NCBI GenBank assembly: GCA_029237695.1
Contig: CM055265.1
Span: 44,385,331-44,449,330 of the forward strand
From: Conchocele bisecta
Taxonomy: Eukaryota; Mollusca; Bivalvia; Lucinida; Thyasiridae
DNA length: 64,000 bases
Direction of reading: 5' to 3'
Position 1 is the stretch's first letter, and each line of letters begins with the position of its first letter. Made by a program: the position numbers and the translations under genes. Shown here piece after piece: positions 35,401 through 47,400 of this stretch. The notes under the pieces are model-generated. The model did no database searches. It had not been told where the DNA came from and saw only the letters and a program-made list of their open reading frames with translations.

Positions 35401-38400
35401 TGTTCAGCAGTAACAAAGTGTCGATGTTTTTGAGTACCTTGTTCAAGAGCGATGTGTTCAGCAGTAAGAAAGTGTCTATGTTTTAGGTACCTTGTTCAAG
35501 AGCGAATGTGTTCAGCAGTAAGAAAGTGTCGATGTTTTAGGTACCTTGTTCAAGAACGAATGTTTTGTTCAGCAGTAAAGAAAGTGCGATGTTTTAGGTA
35601 CCTTGTTCAAGAGCGAATGTGTTCAGCAGTAAGAAAGTGTCGATGTTTTATGTACCTTGTTCAAGAGCGAATGTGTTCAGCAGTAAGAAAGTGTCGATGT
35701 TTTAGGTACCTTGTTCAAGAGCGGATGTGTTCAGCAGTAAGAAAGTCGATGTTTTAGGTACCTTGTTCAGGAGCGGATGTGTTCAGCAGTAAGAAAGTGT
35801 CTATGTTTTAGGTACCTTGTTCAAGAGCGGATGTGTTCAGCAGTAACAAAGTGTCGATGTTTTAGGTACCTTGTTCAAGAGTGGATGTGTTCAGCAGTAA
35901 GAAAGTGTCTATGTTTTAGGTACCTTGTTCAAGAGCGGATGTGTTCAGCAGTAAGAAAGTGTCTATGTTTTAGCTACCTTGTTCAAGAGCGAATGTGTTC
36001 AGCAGTAACAAAGTGTCGATGTTTTAGGTACCTTGTTCAAGAGCGGATGTGTTTAGCAGTAAGAAAGTGTCGATGTTTTAGGTACCTTGTTCAAGAGCGA
36101 ATGTGTTCAGCAGTAAGAAAGTGTCGATGTTTTAGGTACCTTGTTCAAGAGCCGATGTGTTCAGCAGTAAGAAAGTGTCGATGTTTTAGGCACCTTGTTC
36201 AAGAGCGGATGTGTTCAGCAGTAACAAAGTGTCTATGTTTTAGGTACCTTGTTCAAGAGTGGATGTGTTCAGCAGTAAGAAAATGTCGATGTTTTAGGCA
36301 CCTTGTTCAAGAGCGGATGTGTTCAGCAGTAACAAAGTGTCTATGTTTTAGGCACCTTGTTCAAGAGCGGATGTGTTCAGCAGTAACAAAGTGTCGATGT
36401 TTTAGGTACCTTGTTCAAGAGCGGATGTGTTCAGCAGTAAGAAAGTGTCGATGTTTTAGGCACCTTGTTCAAGAGCGGATGTGTTCAGCAGTAACAAAGT
36501 GTCGATGTTTTAGGTACCTTGTTCAAGAGCGGATGTGTTCAGCAGTAAGAAAGTGTCGATGTTTTAGGTACCTTGTTCAAGAGCGGATGTGTTCAGCAGT
36601 AAGAAAGTGTCTATGCTGGAGAAGAGAATGCTGATGAAATTCCTCAAATTCAGTGTGGACTACGAGACGAAAATAAAAGAAATACAAGGTATGTTTCAGC
36701 AGTTCAGCAGTCCTATCTTCTTATATAAATGTAAAAATACATATTCATACATGTATTATTCCCATCCCACTGGTCTTTCAGATGAGACTTGCAACCGAGG
36801 TCACGTCTCTCTATGACCTTAGCTGTTGCTGTCATGTTAAACCCATTCACTTTCACTTTTTAAATTTATGACTATGATCGGAGAAATGGAGTTTCTGGCA
36901 TTTTTGGCCAATTTAATTTCTCATCTGCTGGCACAAAATGTGCCAACAGATGAGAAATTAAACTGTTAAAAAATAGTGACTGACATTCTTACAGCTTGAT
37001 ATGAATATATTCTGTTGGTTTGAAGCATAATGTGCCATTTCTCCAGTCACTATTGTGTAAGAATATATATGATTATCAAAAATGTGTTACTTTCATGTTC
37101 TTTGTATCATGGAGTTTTGGATACATCTATCGGGTAATTCTGTCATGACACTGTTTGCCGAAATAAAAAGTAGCGATACCCTTTGCTGTGTTTTAGACTA
37201 CCTTGAGAGACCATTCACCGACTTCCTTGTTTCTCTGAAGATGACGCCAAACATCAAACATTTTGTTCAACATTCCATCGCCTTCGCCACTGATTCAACA
37301 TCTACAAAACAGGTACCAGTACCTGATTTCACCAAAATTGCAAAGTATACTTATCTAGCAAAGTGTACTTTGAGGGAGTAATCATTTATTTTTCCCGCAA
37401 TTCTTTATTATACCCTCCGCAACGAGTTGTGGTGGGTTTACTGGAGTTTGTCCGTGCGTCCGTGCGTCATTAAACTTAACATCAGCAAAATATTGTTATA
37501 ACTTCTATTTCCTTCATCTAAAATGCTTAATATTTCACCCATGCATTCCTGTAAGGCTCTACTACCATGCTGTGCCAAATCCACGACTGTCCAACCCCCG
37601 CTGATCCCAAGGTCAAGGTCAAATACTTGGTCTCTTTACAAAACTTTAACATCAGAGAAATAAGTTATAACTTCTATTTCCATCATTGAAAATTCTTAAT
37701 ATTTCACTTGTGCATTCCTCTAAGGTTGTACTATCATGCTGTGACAAATCTACGACCGTCCAACCCCCGCTGATCCCAAGGTCAAGGTCACATACTTAGT
37801 CTCTTTACAAAACTTAACATCAGAGAAATATATTATAACTTTTATTTCTTTCATCAAACATTCTTAATATTTCATGCATGATTCCTCTATTTACAAAAGT
37901 TAATATCAGAGAAATTGGTTATAACTTCTATTTCCTTGCTCGGATCTGCTTCACATTTCACACACACATTGCTCCAATGGACCTCTACCCCCCTATGACA
38001 AATTTACATTTGTGCCGCCCCTGCTAAGCCCAGAGTCAAGGTCACAAGCCCACACACGTGTATTTTTTTTACATGTTTAGAGGTACCTGGGCCCACGTGG
38101 TGGGGGGGGGGGGGGGGCTGGGGTATTCCGTATTACTGACCAATCTAGTTTCATATTGAACTAACAACTTCATATATTTGATGATTAAAAGTATGCAGAC
38201 ATTTTGGCTGTGTTAATATAATAAATTCAGTATAATAAAAATTTATAAATTTATCCTTAAATTGAAAATTTCTCCCTCACAGTTTATTTAGCAAGATAAG
38301 TATACTTTGCAATTTTGTTGAAATAGCGACTGATACCGAGTACTCTCTTTAACTACATTGTACTTGAGGTGTATCTTCTGTAACTACATCAGCCATGCAG

Positions 38401-41400
38401 AGGTCCTGTTGAACTATTGTATGTAAATTCAATAAACACAAAAGATTACAAACATTAATGGAAATATATCCAATATTCCAAAATGATAGTTGAATAAATT
38501 ATACGACAATTGAAATTGTTTCTAAGGAGCACTTTGACGTTTTGAAATTGACTATTTTGACACTCACATATTTGCCTTTTTCGGCTATGGAATTAATTCC
38601 TGAAAAACTATGTTAAATTACATTTTGTTGTGTACTAGACTGCTTTATTTGACCTCAAGATTTTGTGACCACTTGATGGGTCAAATATGTACACGTACAT
38701 AGACAATTGTGTCTCCTAAATTTCATGTTATATATCATTATTATGCCACTATGCGATAGCATTGGGGATCTTATTGCTTTACTCTTGATGTTCTGTCCAT
38801 TGTAATTTATGCCAAACTGTTGGTTAGGGTTTCACCATTGTGCCAGAACTTCAGTATATCTAGATGGATTAAGTTCAAACACTCGACACTTATTAACAAG
38901 GCTCACACCACCTTTAACATGATCTTGACCTCTTTGACTTTCACAAATCCATTGTATCAAAGCGTTTCTAACAGTTTATTCATCATGCCATTAGTTCAAT
39001 TAAAAAAACTTACAGGATTACCAGTAATTTAATATTTGGACACCCAATATTTGTTGACATATGTGACCACTCATACCACCATTAACGTGACCTTGCCCTA
39101 CATAAATGTAACAAAAGCCCTTAGTCATTACACTGATGCTATTCGTCCAACAAAAGTAGTTCTGAATCCATTGTAGCACTGATTTATGTGTATCTACTCA
39201 ATGCTGGATATAACTATGTGTTATCAGACACTATGTATTCAGCCAATACAAAGTTTGTTGCCTGATAACCTGAGTGAATCACTGCCTCACCAACAGGGCC
39301 TGGAGCAGACCCAGAAGTTCCTGCTCTCCCTGGGGAGGTATGGCAACACCGCATTCCTCTGGTCCCTGTACGGCAGTGGCGAACTGCCACAGAGCTTCTG
39401 CAGGTATCGTCTCCCACTCAACTACACAAGTGGAAGACTCGGAACTATGACACCAAAAAAATGCCTATTAAAAAAATCCCATTACCCCACCCACTTGGTC
39501 TCGTACAATACCATCTTCTATGGTACTTTATGAGACCAAGTGGGTGGGGTAATGGGATTTTTTTAATAGGCTTTTTTTTAGCTCACCTGAGCGAAGCTCA
39601 TGTGAGCTATTGTTACCGCAATGTGTCCGTCGTCGTCGTCCGTCGTCCGTCGTCGTCCGTGAACATTTTCAAACGTCTTCTCCTCGGTAACCATTGGGTC
39701 TATAGTCACCAAACTTCATGGTCATGGTTCTTAGGTAGGGGGATTACAAAATTGTTAAAATGACGTCATTACGTAATCCAAGATGGCCGCCGTCTAAAAA
39801 TAGCACAAATTCTTAAAAAATCTGATTTCGACAAAACTTGGTAGGAATGATCGACGTACATTGCTCTTTCAAAGTTGTTAAAATGGTGACCCTGGGGTCA
39901 AAAATGGGCGTGGCCCGTGGGGTCAAATTGGGGTCAAATTTTATTTTCGACTGAATATGGTCATTTCATATATCAAATTGAAGGTATCAATGAGGCGATC
40001 ACTCTGGTGCATTTTTTGTCGAAATCGGATTGTTATGTCATCCAATATGGCCGCCGAAAGGTCAAAAGGTCGCTCTTTTATTCGAGATTTCAAAATTCTT
40101 CTTCACATGAACCGCTTGGCCCATGGTAGCCAAACTTAAAAGTTATGGTCCATGGGTAAAGCCTTTTCAGATTTGTTAAAATGGAGGTCATCGCTAATCC
40201 AAGATGGCCGCCGTCTAAAAATAGCATAAATTCTTAAAAAATCTTCTTCTCATGAACCGCTTGCCGGATTTCGACGAAACTTGGTAGGAATGATCGATGT
40301 ACATTGCTCTTTCAAAGTTGTTAAAATGGTGACCCCGGGGGCCAAAAATGGGCGTGGCCCGTGGGGTCAAATTGGGGTCAAATTGGGGTCAAATTTTATT
40401 TTTGACCGAATATGGTCATGTCATATATCAAATTGAAGGTATCAATGAGGCGATCACTCTGGTGCATTTTCTGTCGAAATCGGATTGTTATGTCATCCAA
40501 GATGGCCACCGAAAGGTCAGAAGGTCGTTCTTTTATTAGAGATTTCAAAATTCTTCTTCACATGAACCGCTTGGCCCATGGTAGCCAAACTTAAAAGTTA
40601 TGGTCCATGTGTGAAGCCTTTTCAGATTTGTTAAAATGGAGGTCGTCGCTAATCCAAGATGGCCGCCGTCTAAAAATAGCATAAATTCTTAAAAATTCTT
40701 CTTCTCATGAACCGCTAGCCGGATTTCGACGAAACTTAGTAGGAATGATCGATGTACAATGCTTTTTCAAAGTTGTTAAAATGGTGACCCCGGGGTCAAA
40801 AATGGGCGTGGCCCTTTGGGTCAAATTTTATTTTTGACTGAATATGGTCATGTCATATATCAAATCGAAGGTATCAATGAGGCGATCACTCTGGTACATT
40901 TTTTGTCCAAATCGGATTGTTATGTCATCCAAGATGGCCGCCGAAATGTCAAAAGGTCGTTCTTTTATTAGAGATTTCAAAATTCTTCTTCACATGAACC
41001 GCTTGGCCCATGGTAGCCAAACTTAAAAGTTATGGTCCATGGGTGAAGCCTTTTCAGATTTGTTAAAATGGAGGTCATCGCTAATCCAAGATGGCCGCCG
41101 TCTAAAAATAGCATAGCCGGATTTCAACGAAACTTGGTAGGAATGATCGATGTACATTGCTCTTTGAAAGTTGTTAAAATGGTGACCCCGGGGTCAAAAA
41201 TGGGCGTGGCCCGTGGGGTCAAATTGGGGTCAAATTTTATTTTTTACTGAATATGGTCATGTCATATATCAAATTGAAGGTATCAGTTAGGCGATCACTC
41301 TGGTGCAATATTTGTCGGAATCGGATGATTATGTCATCCATGATGGCCACCAAAAGGTCCATTTATTCAAGATTTTTAACGTCTTTTTCTCAGGAACCAC

Positions 41401-44400
41401 ATGGCCGATGCTGGGTGAAGCATTTTCAGATTTTGTAAAATGAGAGTCATCGCTTAATCCAAGATGACCGCCATCTAAAAATAGCACAATTTTTTTAAAA
41501 CACATGAACTCAATGTCACATTCTCTTCTGGTGTTCATGGAGTCAGGTGAGCGAATTAGGGCCATTATGGCCCTCTTGTTTTATGTCATAGGTCCGAGTC
41601 TTGCACCTGTGCTCAACTACTGTCTACTCAACTACTGTCTGTGCCACATAAAGTCCAGTGATGGGTGAAACACAGGATGATACTAGTATTATCCCTTTCA
41701 ACCCTAAATAACTGGAATGGACTGTGATATGTTAATTTTGTGACCAATCCAATTGTCACAAAATTATTGTCAGATAAATCTTTTTTGTCGAGCCCGCTTG
41801 CGGAAAGCGAGACATAGTGATCACAATGACGTCCGGGTGTCCGTGTGTGCGTGTATCCGAAATCTGTATTAAAGTTTTTAAATACCTTATATCTCTGCAG
41901 CACTAAGTCACATTGACTTGAAACTTCATATGCTTATTAGTCATCATCCATATATTCATGATATGTCCCACTCATGCGGCCCCTGTGCCCAAGGTCAAGG
42001 TAAAATGACTTGAAGTTTGTGTTAAATTTTTGTAAAAATTTGTGTTAAAGTTTTCAGATACCTACTATCTCTGTAACCGTAAGTCGGATTTGCTTGAAAC
42101 TGTGTATGCTTATTGGTCATCATCCATATATTCATTATGTGGCCCCTGTGCCCCAAGGTCAAGGTAAAATGACTTAGAAGTTTGCGTTAAAGTTTCTGTC
42201 AAAATTTACGGTAAAGTTTTCACATACCTACTATCTCTGTAACTGTAAGTCAGATTTGCTTGAAACTTTGTATGCTTATTGGGCATCATCCATATATTCA
42301 TTCTGTGTCCCACTCATACGGCCCCTGTGCCTCAAGGTCAAGGCCAAATGACTTTCCAATGGAAATAATCGAAGCATGTTGCAAATTATTCTAAAGTGCT
42401 GTCAAAGCATGTTTTTGAAGACAAATATGGAAAATAGTAAATCAACAGCAGACGACAAAAAAATTAAGATTGCGTTCTAAGTGTTAATGAGGATCAAGCA
42501 GGATCAACAGTATTTGTAAATGGTGGATTTATGGTATGTGGGGTTGAAAGGGTTTAACAGGTTAAATATATTATCATATTATCAAACTTTATATGAACTT
42601 GTATTTTTTCTAAATAATACATTTTTCTAATAATATTTTTTCCCCAATGAAACAATTCCATCAAATATTGATTTAATTATGAATAATAGATTTATCTAGT
42701 ATAGGGGATTTTAATATGGTGAAGATTTTGAAAATAATTTTTTTTATTATGTGTAAGCTGATATTCAAAATACATGTAAAACTTTTGCTATTGTGATTGA
42801 CAAACCCAAAATATAAACTCACTTCAGAAAGAAGAAAAATTGTGGCTTTCGCGACTGCACGTTATGAACGTAAAGATAAATAATTCCAGCACAAAAATAT
42901 TTACACAATTCCCTAACATTTGATTGGTCCGTTGCAAGTCTCCGTCCAAAATTTATATCCCAGTAAACTCCATGTAGAACTACTTTCCGTAACCGTCAGG
43001 CGCAGTTAAAATAATTCTTAAGAAAACGGAAAATAAACTTATTTTCTTGATGAATTTATTTAAAATGCTGGAATTATAAGGAATGAATGGCCTTTTTGGG
43101 GAATTTATCGGGGATATAAACTTGGAAAAGTCGCGGGAATACTGGACGAGGCCTTCCGGCCTTCGTCCAGTATTCCCGCGACTTTTCCAAGTTTATACAA
43201 ATTCCACAAAAAGGCCATTCATTCCTATAGTGAAATCTCTCTAAATCGGACACCCTGGAATTCCAATTTTTTTTTTTTTTTTTCGAAAATTGTAATTTTT
43301 TATCGCTTCGTCCAATATTCCCGCGACTTTTCCAAGTTTATACCCCGATAAATTCCACAAAAAGGCCATTCATTCCTATAATGTAGTTGATGGTTTTCAG
43401 ATAATACAACAATGATGCTTTCTGGATACAAACGTTATTGCACATTACCCTGCAATAAATCACCTTAGCTGTTGATAGGCCATTATACCCCAACAAACAA
43501 ACAAATTACCCTGCAAGTAACTTGTTTTTAATTTTCGCAAAACGCCAGGCACATATACTATCTATCTAATTCAGGATGTGTGCGGTGTTCGGTGGACTAT
43601 ACTGTCTGCGGATGTCTGCATCATCGCTGATACTGGATGACAACAATAAGTAAGTAAAATTCCAATTATGCAGTATTCATTATTTTTATCCTTATAATAC
43701 TGAAGTAAATTGTGTTGTCTGCCAATTTTCTGATGTATATACAGTGAAATCGCGATGGCTCGAAATGCGATGGCTCATAATGCGATGGCTCATAATGACG
43801 GGCTCGCTCGAAATAGCATCGCAGTCCCGATAATTTTCCCTATATGTTTAATGTAATTTACATGCGATGGCTCAAAATGCAACTCCTCGAAAAATGCGAT
43901 CCCTCGAAACATGTTTCGAGTCCCGCGGACTCATTTCTCGCTATTTTGCTATACGATGACTCGAAGTTTGTGTTTGGCTAATTTTCACACCTCTGCGTCC
44001 AACTTGTTACGATCAAAGACCGAGCCACGCTCTACCTGTCTATGAAATGTGGTTTGTTTTCAAGTCCAGTTAATTGCCTAAAGTGGTGCAATTTGATCGT
44101 TAACGTTGTTGATTGCGATCAACGATATACAGAGATTTATTAAATAGTCTGGGCTTCGGCCTCTCGGCGCATTTAATAGTCTGTTGTAAATCATTTCTCG
44201 TTTTTCCGGTAACTCACGGGTTGTACTCGTCGAGTAACCCGAGTATCACAGGAACAACCAGAGTCGTTGCTCGGGTTCAAGTCGAACCCTAGTATCCCAT
44301 GTTCTAGTGGTCTTCATGTTATTCGTGTGGCTACCCGGGAGTCACAATGAAAAACGCCCACTAATAATACCGCACTTCCTAGTTAGGCAGAGATGACTGG

Positions 44401-47400
44401 TCGTGACAAAAAATATTTGCTCTACTGAATTTCCAATCAATGCAGCATTAAATCGGCCTGCACATTCAGTTCAGGACCTGAAATGTTCGTCCTCGACAGC
44501 TATTCATGATGAATAATATTATAGTGAAATAGTAAACACATGTCAAGTTGCAGGAGTCTGCAAGTTGATCAGCGTTTACACTGGTCAAACATTAAGTAAA
44601 GCACGTTTTGTTGCATCACAACATTTTACGATTCACGACTGATTCCCGATTTTTTATGGGCGCCGTATAACGACATTGTTTGAGCTGGGCCCATACTATT
44701 GTTTTGAGTGACGTCACAAACAACTGCGACATTAATTATGTGCGCCACAATTTATAGTAAATACTGGAGCTTTGATCATTTGATAATAATTGAAATAAAG
44801 ACAGTTTTGTAAATACATTTAAATAGTTTATTTAATGTCACATGATAACTTTAATCTGCGAATAAATACTATTATCATCTAAAACATGGATTCACTCTAT
44901 TATGCTTTGTTATTTCCTAATTCTGACGGGTACAGTAGTCAACAAGTATACCAAAATCGCAAGATGCGATGGCTCGAAAGATGCGATCACTCGAACAAAA
45001 TATGCAGGCCGTGGCATTTCGAGCCATCGCGATTTCACTGTATGTATGAATATTTATCTTCTTTACGAGAAGCTTCAAATGAGTGGTCACAACATATACT
45101 ACAAATGAGAAATAACAAAAATAAAATGTTCATAAATTTCATACGCATACAGATATTCCAAAATATGTAATATGTTAAAGGCTTTTCTCATGTACAGTAT
45201 ACAAGCACCTGCTAGTACGCTATTATTATCATGGTACAATTGGGCTTGATTGCATACATATCTAAATATTACATCAGAAGCATGAATAATTTATTTTACT
45301 GAATCCATCTCTATTTGAGACACGCCATGTGATGTTATACCTAAGAACATGTGTGATTTTTCATGAAAATTATTTACAAAATTTTCCATAAATGACGTAG
45401 AAAGTTGACGAAAATTTTCACAGCAAATGCGTATTATACGCATTTGCTGTGAAAAATTTTGTCAACTTTCTATGTCATTTATGGAAAATGTTGTCACCTT
45501 TCGGCGTCATTTACAGAAAATATAACATTTTCTGTAAAAATATTTCATGAAAAATCACACATGTTCTTAGGTACATCACATAGCGTGTCCCATATTACCT
45601 TTAATAGCTGTTACTGGTATATTAAACCGTTGCACTGTCACTTTATTTCCCTGACAAAATGATGTTGAATGATGTGGGCATACTGGTTGCTATGACATTT
45701 TCTCGTAACATATCGGACTGATTGTTTCAGGTGTAAAGGTGTGGTTACCACGGAGGGACAGAGAATAAACTGCAAGTAAGTACAACTTAAACTGTTGTAA
45801 AAAGATTAAAATATACATTTACTGAATTTATTGCGTAAAATTGGCTTTCACAGTGTAATATTAATAATCTTAATACACTAGTGTATTAAATACACAACTA
45901 AGACTGCTATGGAAATGTATTTTGTGCTCAATGCTTTGTCCATGTATAAAGCTGTGCCAATGCAATATATACAATTTAACATATGTGTTGAATTAATTAT
46001 ACCCTGGCTTACGAAGTATGTCGAGGGCACAGGTGATGGGAAAAAATAATCTGATAATCTCTCATTGTATAAATAATAATATACTACATGTATATATACT
46101 GTCATGTGATTATTTTCCCGTCACCTGTGGTCGAGGGGTATATAGTTTTCGTAATTCCGTCCATCCGTTTGTTGAACTTTGTCCGTCCACATTAAAGTTT
46201 TTGGGTACCCATTATCTCTCTAACGGTAAGTCAGATTGACCTCAAACTTCATAAACTTCCTTATCATCATTCATATTTTCATTCCATACCACATTCATGC
46301 GGCCTTCATGTCCAAGGTCAAGGTCAAATTACTTGGAAAGATTTGAGTTAAAGTTTTTGGGTACCCATATCTCTGCAACGGTAAGTTGGATTGACTTCAA
46401 ACTTCATATACTTCCTTATCATCATCCATATTTTCATTCCATGCCACACCCATGCGGTCTTCATGTTCAATGTCAAGGTCAAATTACTTTAATAGATATT
46501 TGTGTTAATTTTTTAAAAAAATATTTGCTTTAAACTTTTTATTTGTCGGTCCATGCAGTGGCCGGGGTAAATGTGAGCCTCTGCTCACTTCACTAGTATG
46601 ATATTTATTAAAGATGTTGATTGATTGGATAAGAAACTTGGCATAGCATACCAGTTTGAGGATAAAAGAGTACATGTTCAATAATTGGTAGACATGTAGC
46701 CACTGAGTTTGAGTATGCCAGCTGTCTAATGACATTGATGTGGTTACACATGGGTTTCTTGTTCATAGATTACTTATACGTTTGTAGTACATGTTGTTCT
46801 ATACAGTGTGTCTGTACATCTACCACTATATTTGCAGATGGCTGATCATGGAACACAGCTACGCTCCAGCATCATTCCTCTCTACACATGGACAGAGGTA
46901 GACATATTAAAGATTATATGTTATGAATGATCAGCAATCTTTACACCAATTTCTTGTTTATTTTTATGTTGAAACCATGGTGTGAGGGTGGAGATGATGG
47001 CTTACCGGTGTAACTGCTGTCAGAATTCCCCCCTGGGCAGGCCCAAACTCCCCCCCCCCCCTTGGGGGGATTTCTGACTAGTCCACATCCCCCCCACCAG
47101 TCCGAAATCCCCCCCCCCCCCCCGGCCCCCCCCCCTATTTTTAAAAGGTTTTAATGATAAGAAACAAATAATATAACAGTGTAGTATTTGCAGTATATAT
47201 GACCTCTTTATAGCCTAAAACTATTTTATTAGGGGTGGGACAAATATACAGTGAAACCTCTCTAAACCGATCTCCAGGGTGTCCGGCTTATAGAGGTTTC
47301 ACTGTAAATCAGGCATTTGATCATTTTGAGCCATAGTTGTGTGCTATTCGATCATGGACATTACCACCTTAAATGAGTTAAATGACCAAGAAACTCATCA

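Noticed and set aside
33800..36567. CRISPR array
   Set aside because: The units are contiguous with no spacers, and each matches the edge of the adjacent exon in a eukaryotic gene.
33800..36567. Coding repeat expansion inside the CHM protein
   Set aside because: In the exon 7 frame every unit ends with a TAG stop, and exon 6 joins exon 7 in phase without it, so the repeat cannot be translated as part of REP.
35777..36634. 285-codon open frame of 18-residue cysteine-rich repeats
   Set aside because: It is a by-product of the 54-bp period of the CHM exon-edge array, in a frame different from exon 7. The array lies within the intron and the frame has no independent start signal or homology.
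39461..41438. Several open frames of 60-115 codons
   Set aside because: They repeat with the ~440-bp internal units of an interspersed repeat and have repeat-derived sequence only.
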